Assembly (NCBI GenBank): GCA_036365515.1
Contig: CM070873.1
Coordinates: forward strand, 264,310,075-264,374,074
DNA from: Torymus aiolomorphi
Lineage: Eukaryota > Arthropoda > Insecta > Hymenoptera > Torymidae
Direction: 5' to 3'
DNA: 64,000 nucleotides
Notes under the pieces: model-generated
What the model was told of the DNA's origin: nothing
Database searches by the model: none
What the model saw: the letters and a program-made list of their open reading frames with translations, nothing else
Program-made: the position numbers and the translations under genes
In this document: positions 33,991 to 47,057 of the stretch, piece after piece
Numbering within the stretch: the first letter of the stretch is position 1
How the letters are laid out: each line of letters opens with the position of its first letter

Positions 33991-35433
33991 GCATCAGTTT
34001 CCGGAAATGCAACGATGTTTGCATTTTGAATATGCTCTACTTAAAACTTGGTTACACTTATCAATTAATCATTATTGCCCTATTTAGTATGGCACAACTG
34101 CAAACAATAAAAAAGTTAATACTTTTATTTACAGTTATGTACCAAAAATGTAATAATTGACTTTTATTTACAAATAAAATTCATTGAAAAGTAATTACTT
34201 CAACTTTTTGTTAAAAAATAAGACCAGGGCTTTTTTTATCTCATATTCGAATTCTTGTAAACTGTAAATGCTAAAGTTGTTTGTTTGCAAAACGTTTCTT
34301 TCCAATTCTCTAAATCTTTAAGACTACACTTAACAATTGTCACTTTATACTGTTTTAATAGTTTTTCGTATTTTTTATTAAGTTTTAAATAGCGTTATAA
34401 TTTTTGGAAAATACAATTATGACCTTGAAAATATCTAAAACCGAGTCGAAAAGTAAATTTTAAATGGAAATTAATCAAATGCAATAGAACTATAATAATT
34501 TATTAGCTTAGGTGTATTAAATTATTTAATAAAATTATAGTACTTTTCAGAAACGCGCGATGATTAAAAACCTTTTATATTAATAATTTGTTAGTTTTAT
34601 TTTATCGTTAAAAGCAGAACATGTTTAAATGAATAAAATTTTGTTGTAATAGAACCACTATTAGAGGGTTTAATCACTATTCACTAGGGTTTAATCTGTC
34701 CAATATCTTATAATCGCGCAACTTTTTAAATAATGGAACGTGGATATATAAAATATTGATTACGAAGGAATGAGACATTATTCAAGTTTACTCAGGCATG
34801 TTGATGTTATATATTCAGGTTTTCGATTTATTAAAAAATATATCTGGCATAATTGATTTTGAAAAAACTGAGTATATCCTAATCGTTATAGTCCTACAAA
34901 ATCAAAGAATAAATGGAAAGAACTGCTTGCATTAGTAGCGTAATATATCTTTTTACAGTAGATACGCGAATTGTGTGCTCATTGTGTGATATGTGCATTA
35001 ATTTCGAAAAGCAACAAACGTTAAGTGGATGTAATTTTTTTGCGAATATTCCGCGCGGCCGGTTGTTGAATTTCACGGTAAAATTCTTGCAATTATTCAT
35101 ATAGAGCCTCACTTCTTTATGATTCCAAGAGCATTACCGATATTGTCTGGTGATACTTTTGTGATTAGTGTAAAAAAAAACTTGCATGTTTTCTTGCGAA
35201 GAATTGATGAATTTTGATTTGATATAAAGTTACTCAGATTTGTAACTATGAGATAGCATGTTCAAATGCATTAAAAAAATGATTTTAGGTAATATTTGAA
35301 ATAGCGATAACATGAGTTTTTGGAGCATTATGCTGAAACTCTCATCATATTTTACTCAAAAACATGCTGTTCTCTAGAAAATAATTATGTAGGTATAAGA
35401 GGAAATACGTACATGGAAATGTATCTTGTTTTT

Positions 35434-35435
<2 letters not shown>

Positions 35436-35483
<48 letters not shown>

Positions 35484-35494
35484 AATAATAATAA
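35436..35494. repeat. (AAC)n followed by (AAT)n
   Basis: About 15 AAC units grading into AAT units. This may be the decayed tail of a retroposon. Confidence 0.95.
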
Positions 35495-35699
35495 TGTGAA
35501 ACATATAGATTGTGTAAAATACTTTGAAAATTATGATGGTCAAATTCACGTAAGATATGTAGGCCCTTCTTCTTCAGTTTGGTGTTAAGAACCGTGAAGG
35601 AGCTGCAGCGTTCGCGTACTCGCGCGACTTTTCAAGGACACGCGCAAAGAAGAGGAGCTCAAGAAAGCCCTATGGGGAACAAACCACTTATTCTCGCTT

Positions 35700-35776
35700 C
35701 CCTCTCTCTCTCTCTCTCTCTCTTCTTCTCTCTCACTCTCGTTCTCCTCTCTCTCTCTCTCTCTCTCTTTCTCTCT
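35700..35776. repeat. (TC)n imperfect microsatellite
   Basis: CT-rich tract with several interruptions. Confidence 0.9.
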
Positions 35777-36959
35777 TAATCCCTATCTTTCTTTCCTTCT
35801 CTCGTTCTTCTCGCAAGAACCGGAAAGATTCCCTCGATCCGCTACATACGGCTTCCAAGGTCTGCTCATGCGATTCTCACACACCTCCTACTATAAACCG
35901 ACATCCTGGCTCGCGCACTGTCTTACTAAGTTCCTTATATGCAATGCAACGAGAGAGCTGCGTAACTAAAGATTGCAAACTCTTTAGCAAAGGTATACTT
36001 TTACATTCTTAATCCCATGCTGATTGATGAATTCGTGAGAAAATTGATCTAATTGGCAGCTCGGCATAAGATTAAATTTTTCATTCTATTGAAATCAATC
36101 AAATAGGAACCGTACACGTATGAGCTGTTATTGTCTGGTTTTTCATGCGATCTTTTAGTGTTTATTTGAAATCGAATTTCTAGTAGCTCATTATACTAGC
36201 TTGCGATCATTAATTTTTTCATTTAAATTTAATTTATTTTTAAATTAATTATAATATTATACATAATAAATTATTGCAAAAGACTTTTCACGAGAAGTGT
36301 AAGTAACTTTTTCTTAATGATATTCGAAACAGCAAGTTTTTGAAGATAAGAAAATACAACAAGAATGTTTATTTTAATTTCAAGAAAGTCTTTAGAGGCG
36401 AGGTGTTTGAATAGAGCTAAAAATAAAAGAAAAACATTTAGCTAAGCGCTTGATAAATAGACATATTTGTAATATTGAGTATCGAGCAAACATGTCTTTC
36501 CGAGTCTGGTTTAGAGCGAGTAGGAGAGAAGAGGAAAAGAGCGCGAAGCTTTCAAACTGCGAAGATAAAACAGGAGAGTCGAGGCGAAGTAGGACATTTA
36601 ATACCAAAGTCGGATTTCGAGACGAAAGGTCATAGTCCTCGGTAGATTCGAGCAAGCACGTGTAAGCATTTCTAGGCGCGCGTAAGTTATTATTCACAAC
36701 GAGGAGGAGCTGTGTCTCGTATGTGTGCATATCTGAGAAAAGTGAGCGAAGCGCGAAAGAAGGTAGTGGATGATATCACTTGAAAAACATGTCACACTTG
36801 CTCAACTGATACGAGCAGAGTTCAATTTGAAATTTGCATAGATGCGTCCAAGTGTGCGCCTTGAAATGGTGAATGCACGATGGAAAAGTATAGACAGACG
36901 TATAGGCGCGAGAAAGAGAGCGAGAGGCAGATAGAAAAAGTACAAGCGGACATTGAGCG

Positions 36960-37470
36960 AGTAAGAAAGATGCGATAATGGTGGCCGGCTAAGCCGGCCG
37001 AGAGGATTGATATCTTAGGATGGCTGCAGCTTTCGAGGAGAGGGGGCAGAGTGGTGAGGGGTGGGGGGAGTGCGGAGGAGCGTATAATAAGCGCACGCAA
37101 GGCTGCTTGCCGCTATGTGAGTTACGGCCGGTTGCATGTGCATCGTTGGCTGCGAGCGTGCGCGCGACTTGAAAAGGGGAAGTCGAGTCGTTCACTGCCG
37201 GAGGAGCTGGCGCGGAGAGAGGGGCGAGGGGGGCTAGAGGCGGGGGAAGGGGCCGGGGAGGAGGAAGAAGAGGGGTAGACCGAGGGCTGCACGAGACGGA
37301 CGGACGAGAGGTGCAGCGAACTCTCCCAAGGCCTACCCCTACCAATCTACTTGACCTCTCCCCCAACACTTGGCGCTCGCTCACTCGCTCTTGCACGCAC
37401 TCACACTCGCTTTCGCGCACACGCTCTCCCAGGCCCCGAGAAACTATGCAACTGATTCCAATCGACGCTC
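36960..37470. promoter_or_regulatory. GC-rich island, possible distal promoter
   Basis: About 0.5 kb of purine-rich, CpG-containing sequence in AT-rich surroundings, 6 kb upstream of the Eip74EF ATG. It could be an alternative first exon or promoter. No splice donor or core promoter motif was firmly identified. Confidence 0.25.
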
Positions 37471-40400
37471 TTTCTACTTCTTTTCACTTTTCGCACTTTT
37501 TCCCACCTTTTTTCATTACTTTCTCCCTCTCGTAATATCATGTCCACCCTCTATCTCTCATCATCTCATTATCCGAGGCACAATCTCACTTTTTGCACCT
37601 TTTTACACACCCACCTATTATTTTCTGTCTGCACTGTCCTCTTCCTCGAGTCTCTTCTTTTACATTCGCACGGGAGAATGAGACAAAGATGTAGCATATT
37701 TTCCTACATTTTCCTAATGTACTAACAAATAATTCAACACTATTTCAGCTGATGTTGGACTTTTTTCTATTTTACCTAACTAATAATGTTAATGGAAAAC
37801 TTCTTTATTGCACTGAACTAATAGAAGAAATAATAATTGTTCCCATCAACAGTGGCTTTATTGATTGATTAGCATCTACTGCTTTGTTTAACTGGTACAT
37901 AACTTGTCGATCCTTCAAATCTTACTTCAACTTGACGATTTTGTCATTAGCATACCAATATTTCAATACATTTTCACTGGGCTTAGTTCTTCATTAAAAT
38001 CATTGTAATACATAAATGAGCATTTTTCTAGCTCACAGCATGATTTGCCGAGGAAATATGCGTGGAAACATTTGCGTAGTCTTTTCTGATAGACTGAGAA
38101 AAACTGTCCAGCGTATGAAACTGGCTTAAAAAAAGAAAAATATGTTTTATTTGATGGGCTTTTTATAATACTTGTTGTTGCACATAGTGAAGAGTCGAGT
38201 TGTGCAGGTTTACGTAGGCTTTTGCTCCACACGCATGTCAGCACGTGCAGTCTAGCCATGGCCTAGATAAACACTACGACGCGGCGCAACCGCGACTTCA
38301 CTTTTCGCTCTTCGCTTGTTAGATGCATCCGACGTAAAAGCCAACCGCGTTAGCGTTACGCTTAGCTAGCCAAGCTAGATTCACTATTATCTGCTTCCAC
38401 TTTATTTTATAATTGCTTGAATCCTTTTTATTTATCAAATCATTATATGTATCTTAACATTCAAGTTAATGCCTTCTTTTGATGTAGTAAGATTATAAAT
38501 ACAACAATTCGAATGGAATTTTTTTTATATCAAAATCTCTTTCATAAATGTTACATTATCTGCAATGCTATTCTTCATTTGAAATTGAATTATTTTATCA
38601 AACATTTCAAACAATAGATGTGATTATTATTATAAAATAAAGTATAGAATTTGCTAATACAGACAGTCATAATAATTAATTGTATGTATGTATGTATGTA
38701 TTGTCGTACCTAGTTCGCTGGATATTGTAAAGTAAAGAGACACTCGTAAGATATTTAAATATTCAATTCATTCAAAACATTTAAAGTGACAATTCAATTT
38801 TATGATTTAATAAATTGATATTTATGTTATTCCAAGTCGATTCATTAGATTCAGATTTTAACTAATAATGAAATTTAAATTAAATTTATTCGATAAGCAA
38901 ACTCGATAGTTGGAAATTGGAAGAAAAAAGCTCTTCACTAATTCTAGTTACAGGAAATATATATTTATTTGAAAAACTTAAAGCCCTAATAAAAATTTAT
39001 CCATATAAAGCTAAATATCTAAGAATTATTATCATTTTATTTTTATTCAACGATTAAATACACCGTTTGAAAAAGTTGTATTCGTCTATATTTTTGGTTT
39101 CTTCTGTCGACTAAGAAAATGGAGTTGGGAGTGTTTGATTGAAATTTATTTCCCGGAAATGAAAGACTCTTCCAGTCAGTCAATTGAAGCATGGATCGTT
39201 TGTAGGAAAAGTAACAAATCACGCAGTTGCTAGCTGCACCGACTGTGGCTGCTATGCGCCTGCGCCGCTTTGCTGTTGCACGTGGTAAGAGTGCAAGTGT
39301 GTCAAGGCGCGACCTGAATTTTCCTCCCCTCTCATTCTGGCGTTCTCATGCTTTCGCGCTCACCTGCTACGCTACGCCAGCGCTAGCTCGAGCACGCGAC
39401 ACCAAAACTGCACTAAGACGCTTTTTCTTTCAGTTCAGCTCCATCATAGAAAAGAACATTCGAATAATTACCTCTACTTAACACATTAAAAGCGAAAACT
39501 TGAGGAAAATCGCTTTTTATTCACTTTCGCCTTCGCTTTTTTTGTTCTTCAAAACTTCTTACTTCTTCCTATTTATCTCTTTGACTTGTGAATTTTCTCG
39601 TTATTGTTTTTTGCCTTGACATGATACCGCTTTCCTTCCATAACTATTTTCGATATAATACTCTTAAATCTTTGTTAAAAAATGAAATTATAGAAAACAA
39701 ACTCGTATTCTTTAGTCTGAGCAGTTTTACAAGTATGTTGTAGCTTTAAAACAGAGTATGCTACAATCTGGAAAAGTTTTTGGCCATAAAATGAATGATT
39801 GCTTGTTTGGATCTCGTAGCGCTCCCTTTTTCTGTTCCTCGACTCAACGTGACGAATGTATGTATAGAAGTAACATTGTGCGTAGGTGGTTGCTGACCTA
39901 TCCCTACCCTGAGACGTCCTTTCAGCGACCTTACCTTTACGCTTCAAACTCTGTCCATTTTTGTCCTATCCAAGTAACCCTATTTTCTTTTTCCGCCAAC
40001 AAACATTTAACATCATACTGATTTACTAAATAATCCCTTCTTAAAAAAGAGATGACCGGAAGAAGTGAAGCCTCTATAGATTTGATCTGTCATTAGCTCT
40101 TGGATAAAAGGCGCGAGAATTTAAAATTAAATATGCATTTTTATTGGATAATTAGGTATTATTTATTGGAATATTTATTAGAATGAAAATGATTAAAGTG
40201 AAAAATATTAAATAAATAATAATCAAATTAATGTTGGTTGCTTAAAAAGATAAATAACATGTTTTAATTATTTGTTAAACTGATGGCCAAAAGTAGAAAA
40301 GCATTTCAAAACACAATACGATTAGTTATTGAATTGCACGGTAAAATTAAAAACAATAAGCAATGTTTTAATCTTAGAAGAATTAATTATGTTAATATTA

Positions 40401-40845
40401 GAATAAATTATGTCAATAATATACAAAATTTTGTATTTGTTAAGAGTAAATATACTACAGATGCATCAAAATTAAAAGAAAAAAATTTCCGGCTTATAAG
40501 TTATAAGGAATAAATTAAAAGTACATAGAGTGCGCGCAGTGCGCATGGATTTGGCTATAGTATACATAAAATTACAATATATATTGCATACTTAAAAACT
40601 CATTAGGTTTCACTCTAAGACATCAAATATAATCTTTAACAAAGGAAACATTTATATCTTTTTCTTTAACTTTTAATAAGTGATGTATTTAATTTTTATA
40701 CTGATAAATTTTCCTAATTTAATGACTCTTTTTAAATTCAGTTTTTTAACCATGATAACTAATACACCAAAACCTGATGGGTGCAGAATTGAATAAATGA
40801 AGGATGCGATTGCAAACATATGAATTAATTTTTCTTATGGGAAAA

Positions 40846-41098
40846 AAATGATATTCATAAATATATGATTTAAAAAAAAATCATGTCATTTGAAAACTAT
40901 TTAACACTTTTGTTTCTTGCGTAATATCATACACTGTCAGAAAACAGATATATTGTGTTTACATATATATAGGTACACATTGTATACATACAAATAGTAT
41001 AGTTTTCAAATGATATGATTTTTTTTAATCATATATTTATGAATATCATTTTTATATGGTATATATGGAACAGTACATATGGAAGTTTTCTGACAGTG
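40846..41098. mobile_element. Two interleaved inverted repeats (MITE remnants)
   Basis: A 57-bp inverted pair (40846-40902 with 40999-41056, around ATGATATTCATAAATATATG) is interleaved with a TA-flanked pair CACTGTCAGAAAAC (40932-40945 with 41085-41098). No ORF. Confidence 0.65.
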
Positions 41099-41101
41099 TA
41101 A

Positions 41102-44100
41102 TTTGTAAAAAAAATGGAATTGTAAGAAATTTAAAAAAAAATTTCAAACCTAAAATTAAAAATGCAATAACATTAAGAGAGCCGCTTAGCGTTTTTAAAA
41201 AAGTTTTGGTGAAAAAGTATATGAAATATTTATAAACTTTTGTCTTCAATTTTTTGTCTTCAATTGCGTAAAAATTAATCTTGTAAAGAAAATACTGATA
41301 TTTATTTATTTATTTTGACGAGCTTAATTTTATTATTATCAGTGTGCAAGTAATACAAGAATTTTCACACATATATTCAGTGTTTCTATTTCTAACAATA
41401 CTTGGTCAATTTTCACTTTGACGTCGATAATATTTCTCGTAGAATATAAAATTTATAAATTCTTAAAATGTTTTTAAAAATAATATTTATTAGATTAGTA
41501 TAAAATTATATTTAATTAAATACCAAGGAATAGTTAATAAGTTTAGCAATTTGACATTTAATAATGCAATTGTTATTCTGTTATAATTGAATATTTTTAA
41601 TAATAAAATAATATGAGTTCTTATAATTCTTGTTTATCAGTTACCATCACCATTGAGTTCGGTCGAAATGTTGGATAAAAAAATGAATGTCTGTTCAAGC
41701 ATTGCTATGTTTTTAATTATGGATAAACTATGTTTATTTTGAACCATTTCCGGTTTCATTACTAATAAAGACAAAAAATACTAGGTTTCAGCTTCTTTTG
41801 CTTTTCTTAATTCTTAATTGTAACTGCATATAAAAAGATGTATAGTGTTAGTCAGTATCTTGTAGCAGAAGATATTGAGGAAACTGCTGATATCAGTACG
41901 TACTTTCTAAGTAAATTGCGAATTGCGTCGCGGTTTGTCGGGGTTATGAGGGTGGCGTGGCTGGGGGTGAAAATGCCGGGCACAGACAGGGCGTGGCTGT
42001 CTTCGTCCTCGTCCTTGTCCTTGAACCCAACCAACCTAACTCCTTTTCTTTTTTCCTTTACTCTCACTTTCTTCAGACGTGTTTTTCTCCTACCTACGCT
42101 GTCTAGCTCATATTTCCCCAACTTAAGTTATGTTCACATTTTTATGCATGCAAATTATAATTCGTCTATTAAGTAGATAAATTTATTTCACCAAAAAGAA
42201 TGTATGGTAATTATTAATTAGTACTGTACAGTTAAAAATTAATCGTTTACTTTTTCATTTCAATGTTATATAAACTTATCACAAAGAATATTAAAAATTT
42301 AATTAAATAATTTAATATATAATAAGTTACAAAAAATATTTTTTACAATTAAACAACATATATTATAACATGATTATTTTATAGCGTATATGATATTCAA
42401 TATTTTGTATTGATTGATAATGTTTATTGTTTTTGTATTTATTAGATTATTTATTAACATGTACGATATGGAAACAAGACTGTCATAAACACTTTTTAAT
42501 GGTCATTTTTAAGTGAGTTCCGTAAAGAAATACTGGTATTTGTTGATTTAAGTTAAGTAAAACGCCAAATATTAAAACAAAAAAAAATTCATTATGAACA
42601 ACTTTTTTAAATTGATTATGTTATAAGGTGACTTTATAAAAGTCGATTGAAAATTAAGGTCTGACCAGACTGGTCACATGACTACTTCCATTTATTTAAT
42701 ACTCTTTAATAATAATAATAATAATAATCTAATTTTAATAAGTTTTTCATCTAGCTTGAACAAGTTTTTTTTTATTTCGTGGCTATGTATTCTAAACAAT
42801 AGTACAGACTTTAATCGTGTAAATCTTTCTTACATTTTAAGTTTCTTTGTTTTCTTAACGATAGAATAAATGTTTCATGCATTTATTCTAAAACTACAAT
42901 TTTTTTATAAGCCTTATTAGATAAAGTTTTTATAACACTAATTTCACGAAATAAAGTGTTTCATGAGAAAATGTAGAGATTATTAGCATTTACCACTCAA
43001 GATTTTAAGTTTTTTTTTTTTTAATTATACGTCATGAATTTTGCTAATAGCTATATTAGCTATATTATTAATAACGAAAACATTTAATTGTGAATATAAT
43101 CACAACGATAAATAACATAAATGGATTGTAAAAGTACGTGTTCAATATTTTATAATGAAAATTTCCCAAATCATGAAAAATTTGACTTCGAAAATATAAC
43201 AATACAAATTATGAAGAGTTAAAAAAATTTGAAGGGTAAGATTGAGTGAGAGTGACATTGCGCAAGTAAGCAAGCAAATATACAAGGGATAGAGAGAAAG
43301 GGCCTATGGTAGTCATGGCGACTGTCGGCTTCTACCAGGCTGATCGATCCGCCACGGTCAAGGTTATCATTAAAGCGTCGATTCACCCCGAACTCAACCG
43401 CCCGTCAAACAGGACCAGACGAAAGAAGAAACATTTGATTTTTGAGACTTGGAAAAATAATTTCTTTATGCCGTTTCAGTTACAGGATATACTACATGAT
43501 ATTTCCATTTACATGAATTTGATATAAATGCTAACCGCAGATGAGATCAACTATAAGTGACAGTGACATGTGTTATGTAGAAGTTATCGAAAATGAACAA
43601 TTTTAGTTTGGGGTTGAAAAAGCTCATGATGTTTTAAATATATCATTATTTCGTTTATGTAAATTAAACGAAAAAGAGAAGAGAATGAAAGATTTGAGGC
43701 AGATCAAAAAGAAATTGATGACGTATGTTCCTTATTATTTGTTTACTATATGTAGATGGAAAAAAGAGGCAGATAAAAGAAAGTCGAAAGACACAGGGGC
43801 AAAGAAGGTAAAAGGAGAAGGGTAAAAGGGTGACGAACTGATTTAAGCAAAGAGGAGGGAGAGGATCATTCCAGAGCCGACGAGCCCGTGACCGTGACCT
43901 TGGCTATCTCGCAGGGGTTATCGAGCGCGTCAGGACTTTCGCCATTCAATGCCTGCCCACGCTCATACTTTCTCTCTTCATATCACCCCCGCTTAGTGCT
44001 AGCGATACTCTCGCTTTCTCTTACTTCTCATGATTCTCGGAACGCTAACCCTTGCGTGGGCGAGTCTAGACGGTACCTTCCCCTCTTCTCCACTTGCTTC

Positions 44101-44460
44101 TACTCTTCAACCCCTGGATGTTTTTGCTTATACTACTGTTATTTCCTTTTTACTTTCTTTATTAAGAAAACTTTAAATGCCTCATGTTGTAGATTTTTTA
44201 CCAATGTTATTGGTTTATCATTTCTTTTACCTACGTATATTAAACCTAGATCTTTCGCTAAATTCAAACCCGCTGTGTACGTATAATTTATCATACCTAT
44301 TTTAGAGATCAACAAAATTAAAACAACATGATTTTCATGTCTTTATAATATTTAACAAACTATAGCTTTTAATGTTTTATCTTTTAAGTACAGCTAAATT
44401 TTTCAAAGAGGGCATTGCTTTTTTAATTTACAATTTTAAATGGCGATTTTTGCCCCTGTA
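41102..44460. other. Intergenic, no gene supported
   Basis: AT-rich, with GC-richer patches near 41.9-42.1, 43.3-43.45 and 43.86-44.1 kb. A TGACCGTGACCTTGG motif lies at 43889-43903. No exon was recognised. Confidence 0.5.
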
Positions 44461-44484
44461 CACGGAAAAAAGTTGGTTACCCTA

Positions 44485-45578
44485 CACTGACAGAAAAACC
44501 CAGGGAAAAATTCCTATGTTGCTCTTGGAAGTTGCCCACAACTGCTTAAAATCGAAATATTTACTATCTTTTATATGAAAAAGTCCAATGTCACAAGTAA
44601 AACTTCCTATGCCAGCATAGTAAAAATTAACACGTGACTAATGGAACTTTATCTTTTGTACATTTTCCCAGGCTAGCATGGTAAACATTGAGAGAGTTTT
44701 AGAGTAAGAATTCACACGTTCAATCGTAAACACCCCGCGAGTGCACGAAAAGTTGACCTCTTCAATGTCAAAATAGGAAAGATTCAGACAGATACATGTC
44801 AACAAACTCAATCCACCTTGGCAACATCGAGACAAAACACAAACGCTAAACGCAACAACTGAATGTGCGTTCTAATCCAACATACTTGTTTTTATTTTTT
44901 TTTTATTTTTTATGATAAGACAATTTTTAAAATCATTGTTTATTTGTAATATTTTTAAGGAAGGTTGTGAAAAACCATTATATCGAAAATACAAATTCAT
45001 TAATAAATAAATGAGCTTGTTTAATTTAAGGTATTGGTAGTAGTTATAAAATGTTAAACAATATTCTTAATATATAACATTTGTAATAAATTACGTTAAA
45101 ATAGAGAATAATATTATTCGAGTTAAAGCATAATTTGTTATAAAATTAGCGCGCATAACTTACGTTTGGGGATATACAAGTTCCAAAATTTTGTAGGACA
45201 TATGTCTTTTAGGTAAGTGGTTAGCGCTCCCGACTACCGTGCCAAGGGTTCCAGGTTCGAGTCTCGATGCCATCAAAAATTTTTAATTTATTTAATAAAT
45301 TTTCTTTAATGATGTTTAATTCAAAAATAACTTCTGTATTGTCTAAATATAATAATTATGTGTCTGATACTCGCTCCCCCACTCCTAAAAAAAAAGATGT
45401 AATAATTTTTTTCGCTCTTTAAAATCAGTTATAAAAAAATTCCCATGTTAGACTTGTAATTTTTCCTACGTGTATTGCAATTTCTGCTAAAAATCCGACA
45501 TATGGTCGAGTTACGATTCCAACATGGTAATTTTTATATGACAACATAAGAATTTTTACCAGATTTTTTCTGTCAGTG
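44485..45578. mobile_element. Nested TA-flanked TIR element (CACTGACAG ends)
   Basis: Left CACTGACAGAAAAACCC and right inverted CACTGACAGAAAAAATC, both followed by an AAAAATTC(C/T)TATGTTG subterminal match; TA on each side. Contains a tRNA-like segment at 45206-45272. Confidence 0.75.
45206..45272 (+). repeat. tRNA-like (SINE-head-like) segment
   Basis: Contains GGTAAGTGGTTAGCGCTC (A-box-like), then GTGCCAAGGGTTC and GGTTCGAGTC (B-box-like). The cloverleaf pairing is poor, so it is tRNA-derived rather than a tRNA gene. Closely related segments lie at 62877-62947 (minus) and 63694-63770 (plus). Confidence 0.5.
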
Positions 45579-46213
45579 TAGGTATTAAAATTGTGTCTGA
45601 ATGGTTGGCATAAGCAACATAATTGATAATCGCTTGGTAATGATTAGAATAACGAATTTATTTCTTGGATCGTTGGAAACAAAATTAGTAACCGTAACTA
45701 CTCAAAAGTTAGTTACCATAAGCAATTATATAGTTACATCAACTACTTTATTTTGGTTGGAACAGCTATAATTTTTTTTTGTTACAGTAAGCAATTAATT
45801 GGTAACAATTACCAATTTTATGAGTTAAAGTAACCTTAAAAAATTGCGAAAAAAATTTTTTTTAACCCTTTATAGAGGTATGAGTCCTGGGGGACCCAGT
45901 TTATTTCTAACGCTATAAAACATAGAAATTTAATAATTTTGTAATTCTACCCCGTTCGATCGCATACTTACCGTATTTTTTCGTATCCAAAGAAGACAAA
46001 TGAGTGATACAAAAGATATTTCGTGTTTATTCCCCTTTGTTTTAGAAGAAATTGAAAGTCATTCTCAATAATGAAAAAATCGTAATTTTAAAGATATGAA
46101 GCATTTAAGTCGTAACCACCTTTATGGTTAGGTTATGGTAACTATTTTATTGGTTACATTGAGTAAACATAGATTGGTTATTTTAACTACTTGAAAATAA
46201 TTAGCGCAACCAC

Positions 46214-46470
46214 TACCCTGGTAGAAATGTTAACCGGAAGCTAACTATTTTTCAGTTAACTTATGGCTAAAAACGAAAATTGCTTGTATTTCATAATTAT
46301 GTACCAATCCGAAATAAATTATGACATTTACACTTCATAAAATATGTATTTTAAGTAATAGCAGATCTTTTAAATGAATTATATTATTTTTGCAGTATGA
46401 TTTTTGCTAAAAATGCTTCCATTTAATTAACACGTTGGCTATAAAATATGGTTAATTTTCTACCAGAGTA
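46214..46470. mobile_element. Nested MITE (CCCTGGTAGAAA ends)
   Basis: Left end TACCCTGGTAGAAATGTTAA and right end, inverted, TACTCTGGTAGAAAATTAAC, with TA at both borders. Same terminus as the nested element at 253-1297. Confidence 0.65.
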
Positions 46471-46554
46471 CTTGTTTAGTAAAACCAATTATCCTTCTTA
46501 TCTGTACTCTTTCGAAGCAACTAGTTGTTTAGGGTAACCAAATTTTTTTCCATG

Positions 46555-47057
46555 TAACATGACTAATACTTAAGATTTTAAATATTGTACAAAGAATTAT
46601 ATTATCTTTTTATGGATTTTAATAACTCGCATTAAAATCAAGAAAAATGTTCTGTAGTTCGTTTTACCCAGGCTTAGATATTCGGAAATGATTATGTTGC
46701 ATAATTGAAAAATCTTGAAAGTATACACTGAAAAAATGATTTAGTATCTAGTAAAAGTTCCTACCTATAAAGTATAGCAATTCTTTGGATTTTCAGTTGG
46801 TAGCTTTTTGAGACAGATGGTAATTTTTGTAGAACTTTTTGTAATTTATACTAAACTGTTCGTCGTTGTAGTTACTTTTTAGAAGTATTCGATAAATTTA
46901 TTATACAAGGCGTCGACACCAGAGTACCGAACTTACAATTTCTGTCAAACTAAATGTAAAAATATAAGTATGCTTTATTTTTTCTAAATTGAAAAAATTA
47001 AAAGAAAACATATGAAATGACATGAAATTGAATTGCTTTGAGTATGCAGAATGAAAA
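46555..47057. other. Intergenic, nothing recognised
   Basis: AT-rich. One isolated CACTGAAAAAATGATTTAG terminus near 46726 may be half of a decayed MITE. Confidence 0.4.

Larger units (their letters stand above)
33990..40845. other. Intergenic, no gene supported
   Basis: Mostly AT-rich. It contains an (AAC)n(AAT)n tract near 35436-35494, a (TC)n tract near 35700-35776 and a GC-rich island at about 36.9-37.5 kb. Short ORFs have no recognised domains and low-complexity composition. Confidence 0.5.
44461..46554. mobile_element. TA-flanked TIR element (CACGGA ends) hosting two nested elements
   Basis: Ends CACGGAAAAAAGTTGGTTAC and, inverted, CATGGAAAAAAATTTGGTTA. TA dinucleotides flank both sides (44459-44460 and 46555-46556). 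The element contains nested elements at 44485-45578 and 46214-46470. The TTGGTTAC subterminal motif is shared with the 61-2239 element. No transposase was found. Confidence 0.75.

Noticed and set aside
41838..42176. 112-aa ORF as a gene
   Set aside because: Ser/Phe/Leu-rich, no domain, no splice or conservation signal.
43306..43527. 73-aa ORF as a small gene
   Set aside because: No recognised motif; the GC-richer context alone is not enough.
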